This document shows positions 14,064 through 22,496 of a stretch of DNA of 29,436 nt, in pieces. The notes beneath the pieces are model-generated. The model did not search any database and was not told the origin of the DNA. It saw only the letters and a program-made list of their open reading frames with translations. Within the stretch, counting starts at the first letter, position 1; the number at the start of each line of letters is the position of its first letter. The position numbers and the translations under genes are program-made. Source of the DNA: Nanoarchaeota archaeon SCGC AAA011-G17 (lineage in GTDB: Archaea; Nanobdellota; Nanobdellia; SCGC-AAA011-G17); the NCBI GenBank assembly GCA_000402515.1, contig AQRL01000021.1, positions 1-29,436 on the forward strand, read 5' to 3'.

Positions 14064-15269
14064 ATGAAATTTGCTCATTTAGCAGACTGTCATATAGGTG
14101 GTTGGCAAGAGCCAAAGTTGAAAGAGTTAGGAATAAATGTATTTGAAAAAGCAATTGATGCCTGTATAAAAGAAAACGTTGGTTTTGTTCTGATCTCAGG
14201 AGATCTGTTCAACACAGCCCTCCCATCTATTGATTTAATAAGCGCAGCTGCAAAACAGTTAAGAAAATTAAGAGAACAGGATATAGAGGTCTATATTATC
14301 CCAGGAAGCCACGATTTCTCTCCATCTGGAAAAACAATGCTTGATGTTTTGGAAAAAGCAGGTTTAGTAACTAATGTTTTCAAATTAAAAGACAATAAAT
14401 TAGATTTTACACTAGACAAGACAAATGTTAAGATAACAGGAATGCTTGGGAAGAAAGGGGGGATGGAAAGAAATGATTATGAATCTCTGGATAAAACAGC
14501 TATTGAAAATGAGCCAGGTTTCAAAATATTCATGTTCCACACAACACTGACAGAATTCAAGCCAGAAGGATGGGAAAATGTTGATTCAGAGCCTGCTGCA
14601 ATCCTTCCGTCTAACTTCAATTATTATGCAGGCGGGCATCCCCACTATGTATTCAATGCAAAAAGAGGAAATGGAATTGTTGCTTATCCTGGTCCTTTAT
14701 TTCCAAATAATTTCAAGGAATTAGAAGAGCTGAAGCACGGCGGATTCTATATTGTAGATGACAAATTAACTATAAAGCATATTCCTATAAAGCTGAAAGA
14801 AGTGCTAACAATCACTATATCCGGAAACTCAGTAAAAGAAATAAAAGAAAAAATAAATGAAGAAATAAAAAATAATGATTTATCAGGCAAAATAATAACT
14901 TTGAGAGTAGAAGGAATTTTAGAAGCCGGGAAAATCTCAGACATTAATTTTAATGAGATTATTAAGGAAATGGAGAAGAGCTGCTTTATTGTTCTTAAAA
15001 ACACTCATAAGCTGACAACAAAAGAATTTGAAGAATTCAAAGTTGAAGGGGCAAATACAGAAGAGGTTGAAATTAATACAATCAAAAAACACCTTGGCCA
15101 GCTAGCTCTGGGTATAAGTTTGGATGAAGAGGAATTTCTTGTTAAAAATCTGATGGACTTGTTATCAAAAGAAAAGGATGAAGGGGAAAAAATAAATGAC
15201 TTTGAATCAAGAATAATAAAAGACACTGTAAAAACACTGAAATTAGAAGAGGTTTGGAATGTTGCTTAA
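14064..15269 (+). CDS. mre11: DNA double-strand break repair nuclease Mre11
   Basis: 401 residues. Calcineurin-type phosphoesterase motifs appear in order: D8-x-H10 (HLADCHIGGW), GDLF with Asp47, GSHDF at 81-85 (Ser where Asn is commoner in the family), FMFHTTL, and GGHPHYVF. These hold the two manganese ions for 3'-5' exonuclease and endonuclease activity. The C-terminal third holds the capping and Rad50-binding regions. It overlaps rad50 by 11 bp, so the two subunits are translationally coupled. The neighbouring herA-nurA genes common in archaea are absent. TATA sequence ATATATATAA lies near 14013, about 45 bp upstream. Confidence 0.95.
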   Translation: MKFAHLADCHIGGWQEPKLKELGINVFEKAIDACIKENVGFVLISGDLFNTALPSIDLISAAAKQLRKLREQDIEVYIIPGSHDFSPSGKTMLDVLEKAGLVTNVFKLKDNKLDFTLDKTNVKITGMLGKKGGMERNDYESLDKTAIENEPGFKIFMFHTTLTEFKPEGWENVDSEPAAILPSNFNYYAGGHPHYVFNAKRGNGIVAYPGPLFPNNFKELEELKHGGFYIVDDKLTIKHIPIKLKEVLTITISGNSVKEIKEKINEEIKNNDLSGKIITLRVEGILEAGKISDINFNEIIKEMEKSCFIVLKNTHKLTTKEFEEFKVEGANTEEVEINTIKKHLGQLALGISLDEEEFLVKNLMDLLSKEKDEGEKINDFESRIIKDTVKTLKLEEVWNVA

Positions 15270-17316
15270 AAAAATAAAACTGGAAAACATCAGGAGTTAT
15301 TTAACAGAAGAAATAATCTTCCCGGAGGGCTCTGTCTTGCTCTCTGGTAATATTGGGTCAGGAAAAAGCAGTATTCTGTTGGCAATTGATTTTGTTCTAT
15401 TTGGCTTGAATCCGGGAATGGGCTCTGCATTATTAAGAAATGGGCAGGATAAGGGAAGTGTAGAGCTGCATTTCAACATTGACAGCAAAGATATTATAAT
15501 CAAAAGAAATCTGAAAAGAACGCAGACCGGAGTTACTCAGGATTATGGTTACTTAATTGTCAATAATGAAAAAACAGAGGGAACAGCTACAGAATTGAAA
15601 GCAAGGATTATAACAATACTTAACTATCCAAAAGAATTACTGACAAAAAGCAAATCCCTGATTTACAGGTATACTGTTTACACCCCTCAGGAAGAGATGA
15701 AAACAATCTTGCTGGGGGACAAAGATTCAAGGCTGGAAACACTAAGAAAGGTGTTTGGAATTGATAAATACAAAAGGATTATGCAGAATGCTGAAATATT
15801 TATTAAGAATTTGAAAGCAAAAAACAGGGAATTTGAAATCAGAATTGAAAATTTAGACAGAAAAAATATAGAAAAGCAGGAAAAAGAAAAAGAGCTGGAA
15901 AGGATTAAGATAGATATAAAAAAAATAACAATGGATTATGAAAATCTATCCTTCCTGCTGAGGAAGAAAAAAGAAGAATTAACAGGCATTGAGAACTTAA
16001 TAAAAGAAAAGAACAGGACAAAGAATGAATTGGAGCTCGAGCAGAATAACATAAAAAATTATTATTTAAGGATAGAAAGGGAGAACAGGGAAATAAATAC
16101 CTTGCAGAATGAAATTAACTCTCTGGAAAAAGATCTGGATGGCAAAAAAGAAGAAAATATTGATGAATTAATAAAAAAGAGGGCAGAAATCTATGAGGAG
16201 ATCTCTTCAAAAGAAAATGAAATAAGAAAATTAAGGGATAAAGTTGCTGAATTAAACTCCAAAAAAGATACAAGTGAAAGCCTAAGAGAAAAAATAACAG
16301 AATTAAACAGCTGCCCAACCTGTCTTCAGGAAGTCAAGCAGGAGCACAAGCACACAATAATAATAAAAGAAGAAAAAAATATTAATATCATTTTAGAAAA
16401 TCTGAATGAAATTGCAAAAAAAATAAAAGATAAAGAAGAGGAAGTAAAAAAATTAAAAGATAAGCATGAAAAAATAAATACAGAAATAAATGAATATAAT
16501 ATTATTTCCCTGAAATTCAAAAACTTAAAGGAAAAAGAAGAAAAATTAAAAAAAGTAGACAGGGAAATCTCAGAACTAAACTCAAAAATTAATGAAACCC
16601 ATGCAGTAATAAAAGAGCTTGATGAAAAAATAAAAAAGTTCCAGAATATAGAGGAAAAGTATATTTTATTCAGAAGGGAGATTGATGAGCTGATAAAACA
16701 GGATAAGATGATTGGCATTAGAAAAGCAACTCTTGAGCAGAATGAGCTTGATTTTACTAAAACAATTGAAATCCTTAAAAAAGAAATATTACTAATGGAA
16801 AAGATAAAAGGAAACTTGGATTACTTTAAAAAACTGCAGAAATGGCTTACAGACAATTTCATAAATATGATGCAGATTATGGAAAAGAAAATAATGCTGA
16901 AGGCGCACTCTGATTTTAATTCCTTGTTTGAAAAATGGTTTGCTATGCTCGTTGATAACGGGATGATTAATACAAAATTAGATGAAGAGTTTACTCCGAT
17001 AATAACAATAAACAGCTATGAAACAGATTACTCTCACTTATCAGGGGGGGAAAGAACCGCAGCAGCCCTTGCTTACAGATTAGCTTTAAACCAGGTGATT
17101 AATAATTTAATGAGTGAGATTAAAACAAGAGATTTAATTATATTAGATGAGCCGACAGATGGATTTTCCTCAGAACAGCTGGACAAAGTTAAATTAGTTC
17201 TAGATGAATTAAACCTAAGACAGATAATAATAGTAAGCCACGAGCCAAAAATAGAGAGCTTTGTTGACTCTGTTTTAAAATTCGAGAAGAAAGAGCATGT
17301 AAGCAGGATAATTTAA
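15259..17316 (+). CDS. rad50: DNA double-strand break repair ATPase Rad50
   Basis: 685 residues, short for the family, which is about 850-900 in many archaea; the coiled coil is reduced. Walker A GNIGSGKSS is at 30-38 and the Q-loop region is YTVYTPQEEM. Two coiled-coil arms of about 180 residues each flank the zinc hook CPTC at 352-355. The ABC signature LSGGERTAAALA is at about 594-605, Walker B LIILDEPTDGF at about 625-635, and the switch His in VSHEP. Rad50 dimers tether DNA ends through the hook and gate Mre11 through ATP binding. The ATG lies within the last codons of mre11. Confidence 0.96.
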   Translation: MLLKKIKLENIRSYLTEEIIFPEGSVLLSGNIGSGKSSILLAIDFVLFGLNPGMGSALLRNGQDKGSVELHFNIDSKDIIIKRNLKRTQTGVTQDYGYLIVNNEKTEGTATELKARIITILNYPKELLTKSKSLIYRYTVYTPQEEMKTILLGDKDSRLETLRKVFGIDKYKRIMQNAEIFIKNLKAKNREFEIRIENLDRKNIEKQEKEKELERIKIDIKKITMDYENLSFLLRKKKEELTGIENLIKEKNRTKNELELEQNNIKNYYLRIERENREINTLQNEINSLEKDLDGKKEENIDELIKKRAEIYEEISSKENEIRKLRDKVAELNSKKDTSESLREKITELNSCPTCLQEVKQEHKHTIIIKEEKNINIILENLNEIAKKIKDKEEEVKKLKDKHEKINTEINEYNIISLKFKNLKEKEEKLKKVDREISELNSKINETHAVIKELDEKIKKFQNIEEKYILFRREIDELIKQDKMIGIRKATLEQNELDFTKTIEILKKEILLMEKIKGNLDYFKKLQKWLTDNFINMMQIMEKKIMLKAHSDFNSLFEKWFAMLVDNGMINTKLDEEFTPIITINSYETDYSHLSGGERTAAALAYRLALNQVINNLMSEIKTRDLIILDEPTDGFSSEQLDKVKLVLDELNLRQIIIVSHEPKIESFVDSVLKFEKKEHVSRII

Positions 17317-17369
17317 GTGCTATATCCTAAGATATAAATCTTTAAAAATATTCTAACTATTAAAAAACT

Positions 17370-17795
17370 ATGGACCCAAGAAAGATATCAAAGTCTGGAA
17401 TAATGTATAAAGAATATAAATTTAATAAAGTTGATAGACATTTAAGAGAAGCTGGTTTTTATTGTGAACAGCTATTTCCATCTAAAGATTTTTCACTTGT
17501 TTGTAGACAAATAGCTAGAGATAATAATCCTCTATCAGAAAATGCTTATAAACTCGCAATTTTACCAGCCAAAGAAGTAATAGTTGATTCAAGGGGGCCT
17601 GACTGTTTTGATTTATCAAAAATATCTAATCATTTTGTTTTATATATGCAAGTAGAAGGAAGATTAGAACCCTCAAAAACTGAAGAGTCACAACTTGAAA
17701 AATCCTGCAAAAATGTAAAAAGAGAAGAAAAGAGAAAACCTTGGTACAAAAGGCTATTTACATTTGAAGAGACATTTTATGAAGGGGAAGATTAA
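17370..17795 (+). CDS. Hypothetical protein (141 aa)
   Basis: 141 residues, no signal peptide or membrane segment. Residues 1-100 look globular (YKEYKFNKVDRHLREAGFYC..., LVCRQIARDNNPLSENAYKLAILPAKEVIVDS). A charged linker (KSCKNVKREEKRKPW) precedes the acidic end. Four cysteines are scattered without a clear metal pattern. Not recognised. TATA box ATATAAAT lies near 17332, about 33 bp before the ATG, so it has its own promoter rather than riding on rad50. Confidence 0.6.
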   Translation: MDPRKISKSGIMYKEYKFNKVDRHLREAGFYCEQLFPSKDFSLVCRQIARDNNPLSENAYKLAILPAKEVIVDSRGPDCFDLSKISNHFVLYMQVEGRLEPSKTEESQLEKSCKNVKREEKRKPWYKRLFTFEETFYEGED

Positions 17796-17861
17796 GTAAG
17801 CTTCTATAAAAATTATTTCTCACCAACAGATTTATAAAAATAAATTCTAAGATAATTCCGA

Positions 17862-17936
17862 GGGGCTGTTGTATAGGTTGGTCTATTATTGGCGCTTGGG
17901 GTGCGTCAGACCCAGGTTCAAATCCTGGCAGCCTCA
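17862..17936 (+). tRNA. tRNA-Pro(GGG)
   Basis: 75 nt without intron. The acceptor is GGGGCTG/CAGCCTC (one G-T pair) with discriminator A, and the D-arm is GTAT...TTAT. Anticodon arm GGCGC-TTGGGGT-GCGTC reads GGG at 34-36. T-arm CCAGG-TTCAAAT-CCTGG. CCA is not encoded. Confidence 0.9.
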
Positions 17937-18005
17937 TCTATTAAATATTAAAAAAAATAAAAAATAAGTAATCAGAATTTACAATAATCCTTAATACAAA
18001 GAAAT

Positions 18006-18245
18006 TTATTCCTCTGATTCGTTGTTCTCTGAGTCGTTGTTATTTGATTCAGCATTGTCTAATTCAACATTAACAGCTTTTAGGCCCCTGTCCCCTTGTT
18101 CTACATCAAAGGTAACAGAATCGTTCTCATTTAGGATTACTCCTTCTTTTAGTCCGGTTTGATGTACAAAGTACTCTTTTCCATCTTCTCCGGCAATAAA
18201 ACCGAATCCTTTGTTCCTGTTAAAAAACTTTACTTTTCCTTTCAT
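18006..18245 (-). CDS. Cold-shock domain protein (CspA-like)
   Basis: 79 residues. Residues 1-63 are a complete cold-shock OB fold: MKGKVKFFNRNKGFGFIAGEDGKEYFVHQTGL. RNP1 is KGFGFI and RNP2 is EYFVHQ, followed by VTFDVEQGDRGLKAVNVEL. These bind single-stranded RNA and DNA and act as RNA chaperones. The remaining 16 residues are an Asn/Ser/Glu-rich acidic tail (ESNNNDSENNESEE). Cold-shock proteins are common in bacteria and patchy in archaea, so an old transfer is plausible. A purine-rich AGGTATTGAA leader precedes the ATG. Confidence 0.93.
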   Translation of the reverse strand: MKGKVKFFNRNKGFGFIAGEDGKEYFVHQTGLKEGVILNENDSVTFDVEQGDRGLKAVNVELDNAESNNNDSENNESEE

Positions 18246-18365
18246 ATTTCAATACCTCACTATTTGATTAATAAATGGAATAAAAAATCCTTTTTAAATG
18301 CTTCTATTTTGCAGGATGCCTAAAAAACTTAAATTATACACTAATTAAAGACAAATTATATTAGT

Positions 18366-18409
18366 ATGGATTAGAATTGTTATAAGAAGATTCAAATCCA
18401 GGTAATCCC
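18366..18409 (+). other. tRNA-like fragment (possible relic or att scar)
   Basis: A 44-nt stretch begins TGGATTA and ends TAATCCCA, so the ends can pair over six bases. Just inside the 3' end it carries AGATTCAAATCCAGG, like a T-loop (TTCAAAT) with degraded stems. It is far too short for a tRNA and lacks D- and anticodon arms. It lies immediately downstream of the RelE-type toxin gene. Confidence 0.3.
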
Positions 18410-18420
18410 ATTAAATTAAT

Positions 18421-18705
18421 TTAAGGGTTAATATCATCTTTAGGTTTCCATTTATACACCTTATCATGGTGGTCGTAATATCTAAAAATTATCATATCTC
18501 CCTCTAATTTAAATAAAAGAACAAAATGACCTATCTGGACTCTCTTATAATCCTGTAGGGGATTTTTTAAATTTTTATAATGGTCAATATTACACAAACT
18601 GATAATTTCATCAATTTTCTTTAAAATTTTTTCAAATTGTGCATTATCTTTTTTAGAGAGTTTTGAGAGTATCTTATCCAAATCTGGATGAATTTCATAG
18701 TTCAT
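18421..18705 (-). CDS. RelE/YafQ-type toxin
   Basis: 94 residues. The fold pattern fits the RelE/ParE superfamily: N-terminal MNYEIHPDLDKILSKLSKKD, helical hairpin FEKILKKIDEIISL, then strands KNLKNPLQDYKRVQIGHFVLLFKLEGDMIIFRYYDHHDKVY with basic and aromatic residues near the C-terminus. RelE-type toxins cleave mRNA on the ribosome. Its ATG overlaps the stop of the upstream antitoxin gene by 4 bp, the classical toxin-antitoxin arrangement. Exact subfamily is not certain. Confidence 0.82.
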   Translation of the reverse strand: MNYEIHPDLDKILSKLSKKDNAQFEKILKKIDEIISLCNIDHYKNLKNPLQDYKRVQIGHFVLLFKLEGDMIIFRYYDHHDKVYKWKPKDDINP

Positions 18706-18938
18706 TCATATCTCTTCCTTAATTCATTTATAGATTTAAATTTAATCCCTTTCTGATGTTCTGTTTTACGGATTTTTTCTATAAATTCAGGTCTCAGTTC
18801 AGGTTCATCCTCCTCTTCTATATATCTCTCTACAACAACCTGTATTGCCTCTCCCTTATCCTTTAAGCCGTATTTTGCCTTCACAACATTTAACACTCTG
18901 TTTGTGTTTTCATCAATTTCTACTAATGCTTGTACCAT
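18702..18938 (-). CDS. Antitoxin of the RelE-type pair (DUF2683-like)
   Basis: 78 residues. The N-terminus MVQALVEIDENTNRVLNVVKAKYGLKDKGEAIQVVVERYIEE is a ribbon-helix-helix-like DNA-binding part seen in DUF2683 archaeal antitoxins. The C-terminal LRPEFIEKIRKTEHQKGIKFKSINELRKRYE is a charged helix of the type that wraps the toxin. It is first in the operon and overlaps the toxin start by 4 bp. An 18-bp near-perfect palindrome covers its TATA box, which fits autorepression by the complex. Confidence 0.85.
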   Translation of the reverse strand: MVQALVEIDENTNRVLNVVKAKYGLKDKGEAIQVVVERYIEEEDEPELRPEFIEKIRKTEHQKGIKFKSINELRKRYE

Positions 18939-18965
18939 ATTACATCACCTTATTTTGACTAAGTT

Positions 18966-18983
18966 AGGCTTATTTATAAGCCT
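18966..18983 (-). promoter_or_regulatory. Palindromic operator over the TATA box of the toxin-antitoxin operon
   Basis: AGGCTTAT-TT-ATAAGCCT has two perfect 8-bp arms around a 2-bp centre. On the coding strand it contains TTATAAATA, the TATA box, about 28 bp before the antitoxin ATG. Bound repressor would exclude TBP/TFB directly. Confidence 0.7.
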
Positions 18984-19053
18984 TCCGGTCAGATAATTCA
19001 TTTATATAAATAATTACAGTAAACGTTAAATACATGTGTATAATATAAACAAT

Positions 19054-19320
19054 ATGGGCTTGATGTATTACTTAAAAAATTATTTCAAAAAAGAAAGCAC
19101 TAATCCTACAAGCCCTACAAGCAATACTGAAACAAATTTAGAAGATTGGGTTACTAAAATAGAAAACAATCCTGAAGATAAAAATAGTGCATTAGTCCAT
19201 GTAAAGTGTACTGATAATACAACAATGATATATTCCATTCCTAAATATACTATATCAGAGATGATAATAAGAGAAAGAAAGATTAAAAGACAACAATTAG
19301 ATTTACAATTAACTATATAA
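19054..19320 (+). CDS. Hypothetical small protein (88 aa)
   Basis: The start is chosen at ATG 19054 (MGLMYYLKNYFKKES), giving 88 residues; a GTG at 19036 would add six. A short hydrophobic or amphipathic N-terminus is followed by a Ser/Thr/Pro/Asn-rich linker (TNPTSPTSNTETN) and a small alpha/beta part (ALVHVKCTDNTTMIYSIPKYTISEMIIRERKIKRQQ). Not recognised. It is 24 bp before the SIMPL-domain gene and may share its transcript. Confidence 0.5.
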   Translation: MGLMYYLKNYFKKESTNPTSPTSNTETNLEDWVTKIENNPEDKNSALVHVKCTDNTTMIYSIPKYTISEMIIRERKIKRQQLDLQLTI

Positions 19321-19344
19321 ACAGGTTATTTCTATAGAACAATT

Positions 19345-20048
19345 ATGAAAAAAATATCATCACATATTATAATTGCAGTATTAATAATAATTATATTACT
19401 TGGAACTTTTTATTTCTATAATAAGGATACACAGACAGTAGAGGTTATTGGAAATGCCCAGTTGTCCGTCCTTCCAGATCAGGCACTAGTTTATCTTCAG
19501 ATAGAAACAAAAGACAAGTCAGCAGAAGAAGCAAAGAACAAAAATGCACTAATCACAGATAAAGTTATTTCCTCTTTAACAAACATAGGGACAAAACAGG
19601 AAAATATTCAGACAGAGAATTATAATATCTACCCGGAATATGATTATGAAAAAGGAAGGGAAATTACAGGATATACTGCTTCAAATTATATAAAAGTAAT
19701 TACAAAAGACTTCAATAATGTTGGAAAAATAATTGATGCCTCTGTTAATTCAGGTGCCTTGATAAGTTATATTAATTTTGAATTATCAACTGAAAAAAGC
19801 AATGAATACAAAAAGCTTGTTTTGGCAGAAGCCTCCAAAGATTCAAAAGAAAAAGCACAGGCAATTGCTGATGGTTTAGAAAAAAACTAGGTTCTCTAGT
19901 CTCAGTCTCTTCATCTGATTATAATTATATGCCCTATCCATTATACAGAGAAGGAACAGCACAGGATGCCAAGGCAGTTGCAACAGCTATTCAGCCAAAA
20001 AACCTGGAAATTTCTGCTTCTATAAAAGCAATATACAAAATCAGATAA
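19345..20048 (+). pseudogene. SIMPL-domain (DUF541) protein, frameshifted
   Basis: The first frame (19345-19890) gives a signal-anchor (MKKISSHIIIAVLIIIILLGTFYFY) and most of a SIMPL domain: VEVIGNAQLSVLPDQALVYLQIETKDKSAEEAKNKN, then TENYNIYPEYDYEKGREITGYTASNYIKV, and SKEKAQAIADGLEKN. It stops at TAG. The rest of the domain (LGSLVSVSSSDYNYMPYPLY ... NLEISASIKAIYKIR) continues in the -1 frame to 20048. The junction is GAAAAAAACTAG, so one missing A, a sequence error, or -1 frameshifting at A-AAA-AAC explains it. SIMPL proteins are membrane-anchored or secreted with poorly known function. With the shift restored the length (about 234 residues) is normal. Confidence 0.85.
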
Positions 20049-20080
20049 ACATTTATTAACCCTTATTACTTCTTATTTCT

Positions 20081-20728
20081 ATGATATTAGACGTACCCTT
20101 GATCCAGCAGGAAGAAGGAACAAAAGACTGTGGAATAATTGGATTAGAAATGCTGTTAAGATACCACAAAATAAATACTCCTTACTCAGAACTTAAAAAA
20201 GAACTTGTGGTTGACCAAACAGGAACTTATGCTCCACAGCTTGGCAGCTATTTAATAAAAAAAGGATTTGATATAGAAATTGTAACATTAAACCCTGGAT
20301 TATTCACAAACTACGATAAAAATTTAAGTCAAAAAGAGCTGTACCAAAGAATAAAAGAACTTTATGCAAGAACAGAATCCCAGCAAAATAAAAAAGTGCT
20401 TGATTACTTCATAAAATTTTTAGAGGATGGAGGAAAAATAAAAGTAAAGATTCCTACTCCTGAAGATATCATCGAAGAAATAAAGAACAAGAGACCATTA
20501 ATGGCACTTATGACAACAGTATTTTTAAGACAAAAAAGTCCAAGATTGAACTTCCATGCAAATCTGATAACAGGAATTGATGAAGAGTTTATATATGTAA
20601 ATGATTCAGGCCCAAAAGATAAGGGAGGGAAACACAAACACCCGATAAATGAATTTTTCTATGGAATTTATGCAAGTGCTTATGGTGATTTAGATAACGC
20701 TTGTTTGATAAAAGCTAAACTAAGATAA
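20081..20728 (+). CDS. C39-like cysteine peptidase domain protein
   Basis: 215 residues. It opens MILDVPLIQQEEGTKDCGIIGLEMLLRY with nucleophile Cys17 in the DCG motif. The catalytic His is in LNFHANLITGID (about residue 160) and Asp in YVNDSGPKDKGG (about 172). This is the papain-like C39 arrangement; free-standing C39 domains cleave double-glycine leader peptides or related substrates. There is no transporter domain or signal peptide, so it acts in the cytoplasm or is not a transport-coupled protease. Spacing to the next gene (35 bp, with TATA-like TTTATATATT) suggests separate promoters. Confidence 0.82.
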   Translation: MILDVPLIQQEEGTKDCGIIGLEMLLRYHKINTPYSELKKELVVDQTGTYAPQLGSYLIKKGFDIEIVTLNPGLFTNYDKNLSQKELYQRIKELYARTESQQNKKVLDYFIKFLEDGGKIKVKIPTPEDIIEEIKNKRPLMALMTTVFLRQKSPRLNFHANLITGIDEEFIYVNDSGPKDKGGKHKHPINEFFYGIYASAYGDLDNACLIKAKLR

Positions 20729-20763
20729 AAAAGTTTATATATTAGCTAATAAAATATAGTCTT

Positions 20764-22182
20764 ATGAAAAAGTTATTACTTATCCCATTCATACTTCTTT
20801 TGAGTTTAACACTAGTTTATGCTGAAAACCTTAAGGCTACAATAGAGCCGCAGCAGGAAGGCATAAGCTTTGGAGAAACAGCTGTTTTTAAGCTGACTAT
20901 TGAAAATAAGGGAATGACACAAAGAACATTCCTGTTAGAGCCAGTTCAGCAGTTTGATAAATGGCGTGTTGAAACCCCAGACCCATATATCCTTGATATT
21001 GGTGCCAGCAAAGTTGGTGTAACAACACTAAAAGTAACTCCCTTGGTTAAATTTAAGGTAGGCACTTATAATCAAAAATTAATAATAAAAACAATAGAGG
21101 GTACCTTCTTGCAGGAGATTGTAATCCCAGTAACAATTATCCCATTTGAAAACGCAGTTAATCTTGAAATTATAGCCCCGGATGTAATAGATGCAAGAGA
21201 AGGTGCACTAATCAAGGTTATGCTTGAAAATTTATATAACTATGACCTGCCAAATCTTCAGGTAAGGGTCTTTAGTGATTTATTTGACAAAACACAGACA
21301 ATAGACTTGATGATAGATGATAAAAAAATAAAAGAATTTAACTTTGATCTTGACCCAAATACCAAATCAGGAAACTACCTGATAACCGCAGAAGTAAAAA
21401 GTAAAGATATGGTTATGGGCCGTAGTGTAAAAAAGGTGATAATAAGCCAGTATTCTGATATCTCTGAAAAAACAATAAAAGAAGAGGGATTATTCTCAAG
21501 CTCAATTACAGTTATCAAAACAAACGATGGAAACACAAAGACAATTGGAAAAACAATCTTCAAACTAACCTCACTGCAAAAATTACTTAGCAGCTACAGC
21601 ACTGACCCAACAAAAATAAGCAAAGAAGCAGGGCAATACATCTTAGAATGGGACTTTCCTCTAGAATCAAAAGAAAGCTTTGCAGTAACAGTCAAGACAA
21701 ATTACGGGATATTATTCCTAGGAATAGTAATATTACTTGTATTCATAATCATTATCTATCATTTATTAAGCAGAAAAATCGTTATTACAAAAAAAATAAT
21801 GGAAGTAAGAAAATCACAGGATGGCATCTCAGGCATAAAAGTATTATTGCACATTAAAAATAAATCCTCCTTTGCCTTCACAAAACTGAATATCACTGAT
21901 TACCTGCCTAAGCTGGTTGCTCCATCAAAAGAATTTGGAACAATACACCCAACAACAGTGCAGAGATCTCCATCAGGGGCAATAAGAGTTATCTGGGATA
22001 TCCCAAGGCTTGAAAGAGGGGAGGAAAGAATTATTTCTTACAACATAAGAAGCAGGTTAAGCATCATAGGAAGATTCTCCTTGCCAGGTGCAACTGTAGA
22101 ATACAGAAATAAGAAAGGAAGATTAATCAGAGTTCATTCTAATAGATTAACATTATTAATACCAGAAGAAAAGAGAGAATAA
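20764..22182 (+). CDS. Membrane-anchored envelope protein with Ig-like (NEW3/CARDB-type) domains
   Basis: 472 residues. The signal peptide is MKKLLLIPFILLLSLTLVYA. Extracellular beta-sandwich repeats follow (LKATIEPQQEGISFGETAVFKLTIENKG and VNLEIIAPDVIDAREGALIKVMLENL), the style of NEW3/CARDB-type surface domains. A transmembrane helix is at about 316-340 (YGILFLGIVILLVFIIIIYHLL). A cytoplasmic beta domain comes next (IKVLLHIKNKSSFAFTKLNITDYLP...ATVEYRNKKGRL), resembling DUF11-type modules. It is likely a cell-envelope scaffold. The next gene starts on the base after its stop, so the two are coupled. Confidence 0.75.
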   Translation: MKKLLLIPFILLLSLTLVYAENLKATIEPQQEGISFGETAVFKLTIENKGMTQRTFLLEPVQQFDKWRVETPDPYILDIGASKVGVTTLKVTPLVKFKVGTYNQKLIIKTIEGTFLQEIVIPVTIIPFENAVNLEIIAPDVIDAREGALIKVMLENLYNYDLPNLQVRVFSDLFDKTQTIDLMIDDKKIKEFNFDLDPNTKSGNYLITAEVKSKDMVMGRSVKKVIISQYSDISEKTIKEEGLFSSSITVIKTNDGNTKTIGKTIFKLTSLQKLLSSYSTDPTKISKEAGQYILEWDFPLESKESFAVTVKTNYGILFLGIVILLVFIIIIYHLLSRKIVITKKIMEVRKSQDGISGIKVLLHIKNKSSFAFTKLNITDYLPKLVAPSKEFGTIHPTTVQRSPSGAIRVIWDIPRLERGEERIISYNIRSRLSIIGRFSLPGATVEYRNKKGRLIRVHSNRLTLLIPEEKRE

Positions 22183-22488
22183 ATGTCAGAGAGATTATCT
22201 TTTGAGGAAACCAGACAGGAATTATTGGAATCCATTGTTGACCAGAAGGAAGTAAGAATTAGAAATATTAAATTTGATAATAATGATGTTTATGAATTCT
22301 TAAAAGAATTCCACAAAATGAAAAAAGAATCAGAAAAATCAGATCTAAGATTCAAAAGGGTAGAAAAATTCTTAGAATATTGTAAAAGATTAGAAGAACA
22401 GGCAACAATAGAATATTACTTAAAACCAAAAAAACAGCAATACCATACAGAAAAATTAGAACCATATACTACTAATTTAGCAGCATAA
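22183..22488 (+). CDS. Hypothetical helical protein coupled to the envelope protein
   Basis: 101 residues, almost wholly helical and charged (MSERLSFEETRQELLESIVDQKEVRIRNIKFDNNDVYEFLKEFHKMKK...). It ends in a basic, Gln/Tyr-rich tail (KPKKQQYHTEKLEPYTTNLAA). Its ATG follows the TAA of the envelope-protein gene with no gap, so it is translated from the same mRNA and may bind that protein's cytoplasmic part. Not recognised. Confidence 0.68.
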   Translation: MSERLSFEETRQELLESIVDQKEVRIRNIKFDNNDVYEFLKEFHKMKKESEKSDLRFKRVEKFLEYCKRLEEQATIEYYLKPKKQQYHTEKLEPYTTNLAA

Positions 22489-22496
22489 AAGAAGGA

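Noticed and set aside
16115-16718. Minus-strand hydrophobic open frames across rad50
   Set aside because: They are antisense shadows of the Lys/Glu-rich coiled coil, which reads as Leu/Phe/Ser on the other strand.
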